Assembly (NCBI GenBank): GCA_903845045.1 | Contig: CAIMWA010000290.1 | Coordinates: 1-43,654, forward strand | Length of the DNA: 43,654 nucleotides | Direction of reading: 5' to 3' | From: an uncultured delta proteobacterium | GTDB taxonomy: Bacteria; Myxococcota_A; Polyangia; Polyangiales; Ga0077539 | Shown: positions 26,179 to 35,488 of the stretch, in pieces | Position numbering within the stretch: the stretch's first letter is position 1 | How the letters are laid out: the number at the start of each line of letters is the position of its first letter | The notes under the pieces: generated by a model | Told to the model about the DNA's origin: nothing | The model's database searches: none | What the model saw: the letters and a program-made list of their open reading frames with translations, nothing else | Translations under genes and position numbers: made by a program

Positions 26179-28674
26179 TCAGACCTTGATCAGGTCGTCG
26201 AACGCGGCGTCGACCTCTTCGGCGCCCGGCGCCATCGACGTCGAGGCGCGTGTGGGAGCCGACGCACCGTGCTGCTGGATCGACAGCACGCGCACCTGCA
26301 CGTTGCGGAACGTCGGGTCGTGCTTCTCGACGCGCTGGAAATAGTAGAGCGCCTCGCCGATGTCGCCCAGCAGCTCGTAGGCGTTGCCGATCTCGAAGTA
26401 GAGCCCGAGCTCCTCGTGCTCGGTGCGCTGCGGTGCGCGCAGGCCCTCGCGAAAGTGCTCGATGGCGGCGTTCGGATCGCCCTTCTCGATGTGGCAGATC
26501 CCGAGCATGAGCTCGCCGATGCAGCGCCGCGCAGGGCTGCCCGTGGCCACGCGGAACTCGGCGATGGCGTCGTCGAGGAGCCCCATTTCCTTGTACGCGA
26601 TGCCGAGGTCGTAGTGCGTGTCGCAGTCCTCGAGGGACATCGCCTCGGAGGTCCCCGCCTCGAAGACCGGCTGCATGTCGGTGCTCCCGTCGGGCGCCAC
26701 GTCGGCCCAGAGCGGATCCTCGACGGCCCCGATCTCGTCGGCCAGCGGCACCGCGTCCGCGCCCTCGGAGCCCGGATTCTCCTGGGCCTGCACGATCTGC
26801 TCGATCTCGGTCCAGCGGTCGATGACGAGCGGATGGTTCGGGTAGACCTCGAGGAGCTGCAGCAGCACGTCGCGCGCGTCGTCGTAGAGCCCCTGCGTCA
26901 CGAAGAATTCGGCCTCGTCGAGGCCGTCCTCGATCTCGCGGCGCGGGGGAGCCTCCTCGGGGGTCCCGTAAGGGATCGCCGGGTCGTCGTCGTGGGCGCC
27001 ATGCTCGTCGCCGTAGAGCGCGAGGTTGTCCGGGAGCTCCTCGCGGAAGTGCTCCGAGCTCGCATAGAGCTCGGTGTCGATGGGCTCGGCCGGCGCCTCG
27101 TGCGACTCCTCGATGTGCGGAGCGGAGAGCTCCTCGCCCCCGAACATCGCGACGAGCTGCCGCGCGATGGCGTTCGACGGGTCGATCTCCAGGGCGCGGT
27201 GCAGCGAGTCGAGCGCCGCCGCCGGATCGGCCTCCTGGAGGATCGTCGCGAGCTGGAGGCACTCGTTGAGCACCCCGGCCGGATCGTTCATCGCTGCGTA
27301 GAGGTCTCGGACGCGAACGTGCAGCTCCGCCGACACCGGATCGAGCCGCGAAGCCCGGCCGAGGTGGTCCGCGACCTTCGATCGCAGGCCGTACTTCAAG
27401 AAGATCTCGGCCTCGTTGACGAGGCGCAGGGCCTCGGCCGCGGGGCCGCGATCGACCGGGGGCGACGACCCGCCCGCAGGCGCGCCCTGGGCGGCGAAGG
27501 GACGCGAGACCGAGACCGTGGTGGGCCCGACGGAGGGCGTCGCCGCACGCTGGCGGCGGCCGTCGGAAATTACCTCGGCCGCAGGTGGGATGCGCGACTC
27601 GGACCCCGGCGGCACCGTCGGCTTGAGCTCGAAGACCGCGTCGCCGTCGTCGCCGACGAGCTCGGCATCGACCTCGAGGACGTCCTCCGGCGGCACCGTG
27701 CGAACCACCGGCGGCACCGAGTCCGCCTTGGGCTTCATCGACGGCGGCGGCGCGCTCGTACGTCGCGAACGCCCGCCGGCACCGACACGCAGCGCCTCAC
27801 GCGCATCGGCGTCCGTCGGCGCGAGCTCGAGCACGCGCTGGTACACGTCGTTGCGCTCGCGCGCGCGCCCCGCCTCGCCGTGGATGCGCGCGACCTCCTT
27901 CAGCACCGACAGCGTCTTCTGGATCTGCCCGAGGCCCCGGAACGCCGCGCCGAGCTGCTCGAGCGTCTGGACGTCCTTCGGGTTCGCCTTGTAGGCGATC
28001 TGCAGCTTCGGCAGCGCGCGGCGTGCGTCGTCGCGTTCCAGGTAGTACGCCGCCAGCCGCTGCGCGAGGCGCACGTCGTTCTGCCGGTGGAAGAACAGGC
28101 GCTCACCGACCTTGGACCACTCGTCGAGGCGCCCGGAGCGCTCGAGCAGCCCGCACGCCGCCTCGAACTCCGTCGCCGCCTCGTCGGCGTTGCCGACCCG
28201 GCTCAGGAGCTCGGCGAGGCGGATGCGCGGGACCACGGCCGCGGGGTCGACGGAGATCATCCGGCGGTACACGTCGACGAGCGCCGCGTCGTCGCCGGAG
28301 CGCGCGTGGCGCTGCGCGAGCACCTCGAGGTTCTGCAGCGCGTCCGAGGTCAAACCAAGCTTGAGGTAGAGTTCGCAGAGCCGCGTGTAGAGGTCGAGCC
28401 GCGCCGGGTCGATCTGCAGGATCTGCTTGTAGACCGCGACGCCCTTCAGGAAGAACCCCTGCTGGTCGTAGGACTGGGCGACCTTGCCGTAGGTCTCGAC
28501 GGCGGCGGTCTTCAGGTTCATCCGGACCTGCAGGTCGCCGACCTTGAGCAGCACCCGGACGTCCGTCGGGTCTTCCCGCAAGACCCGCTGGTACTCGGCC
28601 AGCGCCTTGTCGAATTGGTTCTTCGCCGCGAACTTCTGCGCGGCATCGATCACCTTCTGTCGGTCGATGCTCAC
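26179..28674 (-). CDS. Large cytoplasmic TPR protein (SgmX-like)
   Basis: 831 residues from GTG 28674, with GAGGG ten bases upstream. The N-terminus (SIDRQKVIDAAQKFAAKNQF) and most of residues 1-330 are tandem TPRs. A low-complexity Pro/Ser-rich linker follows, then a second TPR array (from about 410 and again 690-800) separated by acidic linkers. No signal or membrane helix is present. From memory, this opening and architecture resemble SgmX of Myxococcus xanthus, an MglA effector that activates type IV pili at the leading pole, also encoded next to accC there; I could not verify this. It starts 112 bp after accC on the same strand and is probably a scaffold. Confidence 0.85.
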   Translation of the reverse strand: MSIDRQKVIDAAQKFAAKNQFDKALAEYQRVLREDPTDVRVLLKVGDLQVRMNLKTAAVETYGKVAQSYDQQGFFLKGVAVYKQILQIDPARLDLYTRLCELYLKLGLTSDALQNLEVLAQRHARSGDDAALVDVYRRMISVDPAAVVPRIRLAELLSRVGNADEAATEFEAACGLLERSGRLDEWSKVGERLFFHRQNDVRLAQRLAAYYLERDDARRALPKLQIAYKANPKDVQTLEQLGAAFRGLGQIQKTLSVLKEVARIHGEAGRARERNDVYQRVLELAPTDADAREALRVGAGGRSRRTSAPPPSMKPKADSVPPVVRTVPPEDVLEVDAELVGDDGDAVFELKPTVPPGSESRIPPAAEVISDGRRQRAATPSVGPTTVSVSRPFAAQGAPAGGSSPPVDRGPAAEALRLVNEAEIFLKYGLRSKVADHLGRASRLDPVSAELHVRVRDLYAAMNDPAGVLNECLQLATILQEADPAAALDSLHRALEIDPSNAIARQLVAMFGGEELSAPHIEESHEAPAEPIDTELYASSEHFREELPDNLALYGDEHGAHDDDPAIPYGTPEEAPPRREIEDGLDEAEFFVTQGLYDDARDVLLQLLEVYPNHPLVIDRWTEIEQIVQAQENPGSEGADAVPLADEIGAVEDPLWADVAPDGSTDMQPVFEAGTSEAMSLEDCDTHYDLGIAYKEMGLLDDAIAEFRVATGSPARRCIGELMLGICHIEKGDPNAAIEHFREGLRAPQRTEHEELGLYFEIGNAYELLGDIGEALYYFQRVEKHDPTFRNVQVRVLSIQQHGASAPTRASTSMAPGAEEVDAAFDDLIKV

Positions 28675-28786
28675 GGCGCGTGCAACCCTCGGGGGGATCG
28701 ACGGATCGGCTCGTTCACGGGACCCCGAAGCCTATCACGGCGCGCACGAAGCCACGAAATCCCATGCACGGCGAAGCGCGTGGCGC

Positions 28787-30127
<1,341 letters not shown>

Positions 30128-30128
30128 G

Positions 30129-30608
30129 TCACCTCGACGGCCGGAGTCGGAAGAGCGGCTCGCCGTATTCGACGGCGCGCTCGTTGTCGACGAGCACCTC
30201 GACGACGGTGCCCGAGCACTCCGCCTCGATCTCGTTCATGAGCTTCATCGCCTCGATGATGCACAGCGGGTCGCCGGGGTGCACCGTCGATCCAACCTCG
30301 ACGAAGGGCCGGGCCTGCGGCGACGCAGCCCGGTAGAAGGTCCCGACGAGCGGGGCGGTCACGGTGATCAGGCCGGCCTCGACGGCGGGCGCCGCGTCAT
30401 CGACGCCCGACGCCGTCGCGCGGTCGCCGGTGTCCATCGGAAAGCGGCTCGGCGCCGGCGGCACGAACGCGGGCGCGCGGCCTTCGACGTCCCGCGGCGA
30501 GCGGCGCAGCACGATGGACTGGTCGCCCTCGCGCAGCTCCACCTCGTCGAAGTCGTAGCGGCGCAGCGCCCGCATGAGGCGCTTGAGATTCACGATGTCG
30601 ATGTTCAT
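30129..30608 (-). CDS. accB: Biotin carboxyl carrier protein of acetyl-CoA carboxylase
   Basis: 159 residues from ATG 30608, which overlaps the aroQ stop as ATGA. The N-terminal helix region (MNIDIVNLKRLMRALRRYDF) and Pro/Ala-rich linker are typical of AccB. The biotinyl domain holds EAMKLMNEI with the acceptor Lys122, and begins at ITVTAPLVGTFYRAASP. It carries carboxybiotin from AccC to the carboxyltransferase. The longer frame upstream lies within aroQ and was rejected. Confidence 0.96.
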   Translation of the reverse strand: MNIDIVNLKRLMRALRRYDFDEVELREGDQSIVLRRSPRDVEGRAPAFVPPAPSRFPMDTGDRATASGVDDAAPAVEAGLITVTAPLVGTFYRAASPQARPFVEVGSTVHPGDPLCIIEAMKLMNEIEAECSGTVVEVLVDNERAVEYGEPLFRLRPSR

Positions 30609-31072
30609 CCGGTGCGTCTCCCTGACGCTTCGAGGTGCGCGACGAGCCCGCGCAGGGCAAGGACGTAGCTCTCCGCGCCGAAGCCGGCGACGGTCCCGAC
30701 GCATGCTGGCGCGATGCGCGATCGCCGACGGAACGGCTCGCGGGCAGCCGTGTTCGAGATGTGGCACTCGACGACGGGCAGTCCGCACGCGCGCACCGCG
30801 TCAAGCAGCGCGACGCTCGTGTGGGTGTAGCCGCCGGCGTTGAGCACCACGCCATCGAAGGCGCCCCTCGCCTGCTGCACGCGATCGACGAGGACGCCCT
30901 CGTGGTTCGTCTGCGCGGCCTCGACGTCGGCGCCGACGGAGTCCGCGACGGAGCGGAGCCGCGCGTCCACGTCGGCCAGCGTCGCGGTGCCGTAGATCGC
31001 GGGCTCCCGGGTGCCGAGGAGGTTGAGGTTCGGCCCGTGCAGCACGAGCACGTTCCAACGCCGGTGAGGCAC
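30605..31072 (-). CDS. aroQ: Type II 3-dehydroquinate dehydratase
   Basis: 155 residues from GTG 31072. Motifs of the type II enzyme are intact: LVLHGPNLNLLGTREPAIYG with the catalytic Tyr, QTNHEGVLVD, LNAGGYTHTSVALLDA, and VECHISNTAARE with the catalytic His. It dehydrates 3-dehydroquinate in the shikimate pathway. It starts four bases after the roadblock gene stop and overlaps accB, so shikimate and fatty-acid genes are read together, an arrangement also known in other bacteria. Confidence 0.95.
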   Translation of the reverse strand: MPHRRWNVLVLHGPNLNLLGTREPAIYGTATLADVDARLRSVADSVGADVEAAQTNHEGVLVDRVQQARGAFDGVVLNAGGYTHTSVALLDAVRACGLPVVECHISNTAAREPFRRRSRIAPACVGTVAGFGAESYVLALRGLVAHLEASGRRTG

Positions 31073-31076
31073 GCGC

Positions 31077-31436
31077 TCAGCTCAGCGCGGCGACGAACTT
31101 CGGCGCGGCGAGGCGAAGGAGAAAGCGTCCCTTGCCGACGTTGCCGTCGGGCTTGATCGCGAGGGCCACGAAGTAGTCGCCGTTGAGCATGCGCACGACG
31201 GTGGTGAGCCGGTCCGCCTGGATCGCCACCTCTTGCGCGCCGCCGGTCTCGAGCTGCTCCGCCGCGCGAAGGATGTCCTTCAAGACCACCGAGAGCTCCA
31301 TGCCGACGGTGTTGATGTCGAACTCGCTGTCCTCTCGCGCCCAGCTATCGACGGCGATACCGTCGTACCCCATGAGCAGGCCGGCGACTCCGCCTTCGGT
31401 TCCTTCGACGATCTCTCGCAGGGTCTCGTTGAACAT
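31077..31436 (-). CDS. Roadblock/LC7-domain protein (MglB-like fold)
   Basis: 119 residues from ATG 31436. The alpha/beta pattern GVAGLLMGYDGIAVDSWAR ... VAIQADRLTTVVRMLNGDYF ... RFLLRLAAPKFVAAL is that of Roadblock/LC7 proteins, which in bacteria act as GAPs or scaffolds for small Ras-like GTPases such as MglA. No GTPase gene is adjacent. It is the first gene of the run through aroQ-accB-accC to the TPR protein. The divergent gene begins only 21 bp away, so promoters must overlap coding sequence. A specific partner is not predictable. Confidence 0.82.
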   Translation of the reverse strand: MFNETLREIVEGTEGGVAGLLMGYDGIAVDSWAREDSEFDINTVGMELSVVLKDILRAAEQLETGGAQEVAIQADRLTTVVRMLNGDYFVALAIKPDGNVGKGRFLLRLAAPKFVAALS

Positions 31437-31457
31437 CAGCTTCGCCTCGCGCCTTCC

Positions 31458-32879
31458 GTGATCCCGTTCGATCGTGCCAGTGCCGCGGAGAATGCGTCAA
31501 CCTCCGCTTTCACGCGGCGCGTCGCGCTCTGGCTCGCAGCGGTCGTCGCGTCGCTCGCCGTCGGGCCTCGCGCGCCGGTGTACTGGGACAGCCTCGGCTA
31601 CGTCGAGCAGGCCATCACCGGTCGCCCCGGCGGCCTCGCGCTGGGCCGCCCCGCGTTCGTCCTGCTCTCGCACGGAGCGCTGCGCGTCGCGTCCGCAGCG
31701 GGTATCTCGCCGTGGCACTTCGAGGCGCTGCTGCGAAATGCGTGGCTCGCGGCGGCGGCGGCTGCGGCTCCGCTGGCGGCGGAGTGGGCGATCGCCGAGG
31801 GGATGACGGCGTCGGCGGCGTGGACGGCCGGGCTCCTCGTCGCGCTCTCTCCAGCCGGCGCGCACACGCGCGACGCGGTGCTCACCGACGGTCCGGCGGC
31901 GGCCGTCGTGCTCGCGGCGCTCGTCGCAGGTGCCCGTGGTGCGCCGTTGGCCGCCGGCGCCCTGCTGGGGGTCGCCTTCGGATTTCGTGAGCAGAGCGCG
32001 CTCCACGCCGCGACCCTCGCGGTGATGCTCGCGCGCCGGCACGGTCGCGTCGCCTGCGCGGGCCCGATCGCTCGCGCCGCGGCGGCCTTCGCGCTGGTCG
32101 GCGCGGCGACGGTGGCGGCGGCGTGGCTCGCGAACTCCGACTATCCGCGCACGATTCCGCGCTGGCTCGCGGGAATGGCCGCCGAGCGCCGCGAACACCG
32201 GGACGCAGTTCGCGCGACGCTCGCCTACGCCGGCTGGCTCGTCGCGCTGTCGCCGCTCGCGCTCGGCGCGGCGGTGGCGTGGTGGCTGCGGTCGCGTACG
32301 TCGCTGCGGCTCGTGCTCCTGCCGGGCACCGCGGGCCTGCTCTTGCTCTCGCGCTACCAGGACATCGCGTGGTCGCCCCGCTACCTGCTCACCGAGTTCG
32401 TCGTGGCCACGACGCTGCCGGCGGCGGCGGTGCTCCGGCCCGCGGCGTGGTGGATCGCGCCGAGCGCGGCGGTGCTCCCCATCGCCGGCATGCTCCTGCG
32501 CCGCGCGCAGCGTGAGACCCGCGCGGCCCTCGACGAGACTCCGGCATGGCTCCGTACGCTGCCCGACGACGCCGTGGTGGTCACCGCGCAGCCCTGTACG
32601 ACGGTGCGCCTCGCGCTTCGCATCGCGCGCTCGTACCCGTCGTCGTGGCCACGGTCGACGCCGCGCTGGACGGTGCGCTGCGCAGGCTGGAATTGGCGCG
32701 AGACGGACCTCGAGGCCGACCTCGCGCGCGACGCGGTGATCGCCCTCGACCTGCGCGACGGGGCCTGGATCGGAGCGACGCAGCGCGCTCGTCTCGCCGA
32801 GGTGCGCGCCTTCGCGGACCGGCACGCAGGTGACGCACGGATCCTTTCGTGGCGTGGTGCGCCTCGGGGACCGCGGTAG
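31458..32879 (+). CDS. Polytopic membrane protein, GT-C-type glycosyltransferase-like
   Basis: 473 residues from GTG 31458, the only start before the first helix. About nine to ten hydrophobic segments are visible, then a soluble C-terminal domain from about residue 355 (TPAWLRTLPDDAVVVTAQPC). The first loop after helix 1 holds PVYWDSLGYVEQAITGRP, with an Asp where GT-C lipid-linked-sugar transferases place their catalytic acid, and a later conserved loop has VLTDGPAAAVV. This suggests an ArnT/PMT-like transferase, by topology rather than firm homology. It precedes tsaB by 12 bp and may be co-transcribed. Confidence 0.7.
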   Translation: MIPFDRASAAENASTSAFTRRVALWLAAVVASLAVGPRAPVYWDSLGYVEQAITGRPGGLALGRPAFVLLSHGALRVASAAGISPWHFEALLRNAWLAAAAAAAPLAAEWAIAEGMTASAAWTAGLLVALSPAGAHTRDAVLTDGPAAAVVLAALVAGARGAPLAAGALLGVAFGFREQSALHAATLAVMLARRHGRVACAGPIARAAAAFALVGAATVAAAWLANSDYPRTIPRWLAGMAAERREHRDAVRATLAYAGWLVALSPLALGAAVAWWLRSRTSLRLVLLPGTAGLLLLSRYQDIAWSPRYLLTEFVVATTLPAAAVLRPAAWWIAPSAAVLPIAGMLLRRAQRETRAALDETPAWLRTLPDDAVVVTAQPCTTVRLALRIARSYPSSWPRSTPRWTVRCAGWNWRETDLEADLARDAVIALDLRDGAWIGATQRARLAEVRAFADRHAGDARILSWRGAPRGPR

Positions 32880-32891
32880 GCTGTCGTGATC

Positions 32892-33578
32892 ATGCGCATC
32901 CTCGCCGTGGACGGGAGCTCGGGCTCGACGTCGCTGGCCGTCGTCGACGACGGCGTCCTCGTCGCCGCGAAGACCGTCGAGAACGCCGCAGGGCTCACGC
33001 GCTCGCTCCTCGCCGCGCTCGACACGCTCCTTCGCGAGGCAGGCGCGCCGCTCGCAACCTTCGACGCGCTCGCGCTCGGGCGCGGTCCAGGGTCGTTCAC
33101 GGGGCTGCGAGCGTCCTTCGCGACGATGCGGGGCGTGCAGGTGGGCGCGGGGCTGCCGCTGTGGGGCGCGGGGTCGCTGCGCGCTCTCGCGGACGCCTCG
33201 GCCCCGGGCGCGCGGGTCCTCGCTTGCGTGGATGCGCGCCGCGACGAGCTCTTCGCCGAGGGTCACGACGCGGCCCGCGGGCCTGCTTGGTTCTCGCTGC
33301 GCCATGGGCGGCCTGAGGCCCTGGGACGCGATGCCGCGGCGTCCATCGAAGGCCCCGTCGTCATCGCGGGCGACCTCCCTCCCCCGTTGCTGCAGCGGCT
33401 CGTCGCCTGCGCACCGGATCGCTTCGTCGTGGCTGCGGCGCCGGGTTGCCTCGCGCTCGAGATCGCGCGCGCGGTGCTCCGCGGCGACGCCGTGCGAGAC
33501 GACGGAACGCTCGAGCCGCTGTATGTGCGTCCACCCGACGCAAAGCTGCCGGCGGCCGTGGCGGGGTTACCTCGGTGA
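32892..33578 (+). CDS. tsaB: tRNA threonylcarbamoyladenosine biosynthesis protein TsaB
   Basis: 228 residues from ATG 32892; a GTG at 32886 is two codons earlier in frame. The N-terminus [20 protein letters not shown] and the segment [21 protein letters not shown], then [13 protein letters not shown], are classic TsaB. TsaB partners TsaD and TsaE in making t6A37 on ANN-decoding tRNAs. Neither tsaD nor tsaE is in the window. The stop overlaps the dtd start by GTGA, coupling two tRNA-quality genes. Confidence 0.93.
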   Translation: MRILAVDGSSGSTSLAVVDDGVLVAAKTVENAAGLTRSLLAALDTLLREAGAPLATFDALALGRGPGSFTGLRASFATMRGVQVGAGLPLWGAGSLRALADASAPGARVLACVDARRDELFAEGHDAARGPAWFSLRHGRPEALGRDAAASIEGPVVIAGDLPPPLLQRLVACAPDRFVVAAAPGCLALEIARAVLRGDAVRDDGTLEPLYVRPPDAKLPAAVAGLPR

Positions 33579-34024
33579 GGGCGGTGGTGCAGCGGGTGAC
33601 GTCGGCGAGCGTCACCGTCGACGGCGTGGTGCGCGGCGCCATCGGCCGCGGGCTGCTCGCGTACGTCGGCGTCGGCCGCGGCGACGCCGAGCCCGACGCG
33701 GTCTACCTCGCCGACAAGATCGCCGGCCTGCGCATCTTCGAGGACCCTGCGGGCAAGATGGGGCTCGACGTCGCTGCGATCGGCGGCGGCGTGCTCGTGA
33801 TCTCGCAGTTCACCCTGTACGGCGACGTACGGCGCGGGCGCAGACCATCCTTCGACGCGGCGATGGAGCCGGTGCTCGCCGAGGCCCTCTACCTTCGGGT
33901 CGTGGCGCTGCTTCGTGATCGCGGCCTCGTGGTACAGACCGGCGTGTTCCGCGCGGACATGGCGGTCGAGAGCGTGAACGACGGTCCGGTCACGATCCTG
34001 GTCGACGGCGCGCGGGGCTTCTGA
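33575..34024 (+). CDS. dtd: D-aminoacyl-tRNA deacylase
   Basis: 149 residues from GTG 33575, overlapping tsaB by GTGA. The family start (V)[16 protein letters not shown] and both signature motifs are present: [17 protein letters not shown] and VNDGPVTI near the C-terminus, the latter containing the cross-subunit Gly-Pro proofreading motif. It hydrolyses D-aminoacyl-tRNA and glycyl-tRNA(Ala), preventing misincorporation. The length matches DTD1. An upstream extension in the same frame lies inside tsaB and was rejected. Confidence 0.95.
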   Translation: MRAVVQRVTSASVTVDGVVRGAIGRGLLAYVGVGRGDAEPDAVYLADKIAGLRIFEDPAGKMGLDVAAIGGGVLVISQFTLYGDVRRGRRPSFDAAMEPVLAEALYLRVVALLRDRGLVVQTGVFRADMAVESVNDGPVTILVDGARGF

Positions 34025-34034
34025 GGGAGGCGCG

Positions 34035-35063
34035 ATGTTCCGGTACTCGATCCGTGGTGCGATGCCCGAGGACGCGCCGCAGATGCTCGAGCTCGCGCGG
34101 CACCTCGACACCGTCAACCTCCCGCACGACGCCGAGGCCGTGGGCGAGATCCTCGACCTCTCGATGCGTTCGTTCTCCGGGGCGCTGAAGGACCCGCGGC
34201 GTCGCGAGTACGTCTTCGTCCTCGAGGACCTCGCGGCGCAGCGCATCATCGGGACGAGCAAGATCCTCGCGCAGCTCGGCCGCCGCGACGCCCCGTACAT
34301 CTTCCTCGACGTGATCGTGGAGGAGAAATACAGCCAGACCCTCGACCGTCACTTCGTGCACACGGTGCTGCGGCTCGGGCACTCCTACGAGGGGCCCACG
34401 GAAATCGGCGGGCTCATCGTGCTGCCGGAGTTCCGTCTGGTGCCGGAGCGCGTCGGCTTGATGATCTCGTACGTGCGCTTCGCGTTCATGGCGATGCACC
34501 GCGGGCTCTTTCGCAACGAGGTCGTCGCCGAGCTCCTTCCCCCGCTGCTGCCCGACGGGACGAGCCACCTGTGGGAGGCGCTGGGCCGCAAGTTCACCGG
34601 CATGAGCTACTCCGAGGCCGACCGGCTCTCGAAGCGCAACAAGGAGTTCATCAAGTCGTTGTTCCCGAGCGGCGACGTGTATGCCGCGGTGCTTCCGCGC
34701 GACGCCCAGGACGTCATCGGCAAGGTCGGACGCGAGACCCGCGGCGTCGAGAAGATGCTCCGCCGCATCGGCTTCCAGTACTGCAACCGCATCGACCCCT
34801 TCGACGGCGGACCGCACTTCCGCGCGACCACCGAAGAGATCCTGCTCGTTCGCCGCACGCAGCGCGGCCCGGCGGTCGCGTCGGAGCCCGGCGGGGGGCA
34901 GCGGTCGTTGCTGACCGTTTCGTTGCGCGAGGCGCCGTACTTCCGCGCGCTGCCGGTGAACGGCGCCCGCTTCGTCGACGGCGAGGTGCGGGTCGAGCGC
35001 GCGGCGCTGGACTTCCTCGGCGTCGCCGAGGGCACCGAGGTCGCGCTGCTGCCACTCGATTGA
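34035..35063 (+). CDS. astA: Arginine N-succinyltransferase (AstA)-family acyltransferase
   Basis: 342 residues from ATG 34035, preceded by GAGGGAGG. It matches AstA: FRYSIRGAMPEDAPQMLELA, FSGALKDPRRREYVFVLED, GTSKILAQLGRRDAPYIF, PTEIGGLIVLPEFR and LWEALGRKFTGMSYSEADRL. AstA transfers succinyl from succinyl-CoA to arginine in the AST pathway. No astB/C/D/E genes lie nearby, so either the pathway is scattered or this is a related acyltransferase with another acceptor. It begins ten bases after dtd. The family assignment is firm; the physiological substrate is not. Confidence 0.85.
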   Translation: MFRYSIRGAMPEDAPQMLELARHLDTVNLPHDAEAVGEILDLSMRSFSGALKDPRRREYVFVLEDLAAQRIIGTSKILAQLGRRDAPYIFLDVIVEEKYSQTLDRHFVHTVLRLGHSYEGPTEIGGLIVLPEFRLVPERVGLMISYVRFAFMAMHRGLFRNEVVAELLPPLLPDGTSHLWEALGRKFTGMSYSEADRLSKRNKEFIKSLFPSGDVYAAVLPRDAQDVIGKVGRETRGVEKMLRRIGFQYCNRIDPFDGGPHFRATTEEILLVRRTQRGPAVASEPGGGQRSLLTVSLREAPYFRALPVNGARFVDGEVRVERAALDFLGVAEGTEVALLPLD

Positions 35064-35109
35064 CGTCGAAAAGTTCCCGGGCTTCACGGGGCGTTCTACG
35101 GTCATCGAC

Positions 35110-35421
35110 GTGCTGGCCCTGCGCGCACGCTTGACGCTCGGATTTCCGCTGCTCCTGCTCGCGGTGACCATCGTGGGCGTGCCGACGATGATCTTCGGGA
35201 GCAACGGCCTGCCGCGGCACCGGCGCCTTCGCGCGCAGCTCTCGGCCCAGGTCGAGGAGAACCACCGCCTCGCCACCGAGCTGCTCCGGCTGCGCACCGA
35301 GATCGAGGCGTTCCAGCGCGATCCGCGGGCGCGCGAGCGGGCGGTTCGCGAGGAGCTCGGCTGGGTGCGTCGCGACGAGATCATCGTCGAGATCCCGTCG
35401 CGCACGCAGCGCACGCTCTGA
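35110..35421 (+). CDS. ftsB: FtsB/DivIC-family septum formation initiator
   Basis: 103 residues from GTG 35110. One N-terminal membrane helix (LGFPLLLLAVTIVGVPTMIF) is followed by a coiled coil (LRAQLSAQVEENHRLATELL and following) and the conserved end RAREELGWVRRDEIIVEIP-like segment in which a Gly-aromatic pair precedes the terminal strand. This is the FtsB/DivIC architecture of a divisome scaffold that pairs with FtsL. It follows astA by 46 bp and precedes the diguanylate cyclase by 67 bp. eno, often next to ftsB in proteobacteria, is not here. Confidence 0.82.
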   Translation: MLALRARLTLGFPLLLLAVTIVGVPTMIFGSNGLPRHRRLRAQLSAQVEENHRLATELLRLRTEIEAFQRDPRARERAVREELGWVRRDEIIVEIPSRTQRTL

Positions 35422-35488
35422 TCCTGCCGCTTTCTTGCGACGGCGTTCACGAGGCTGCTAGGGCACCGCTGGAAGGGCGGACACCCGA

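Noticed and set aside
24896..27262. Long 5' extension of the tri-haem cytochrome gene
   Set aside because: The extension is Arg/Gly/Ala-rich shadow sequence antisense to the lipoprotein at 25082 and in another frame of the TPR gene; the signal peptide and lipobox begin at 24895.
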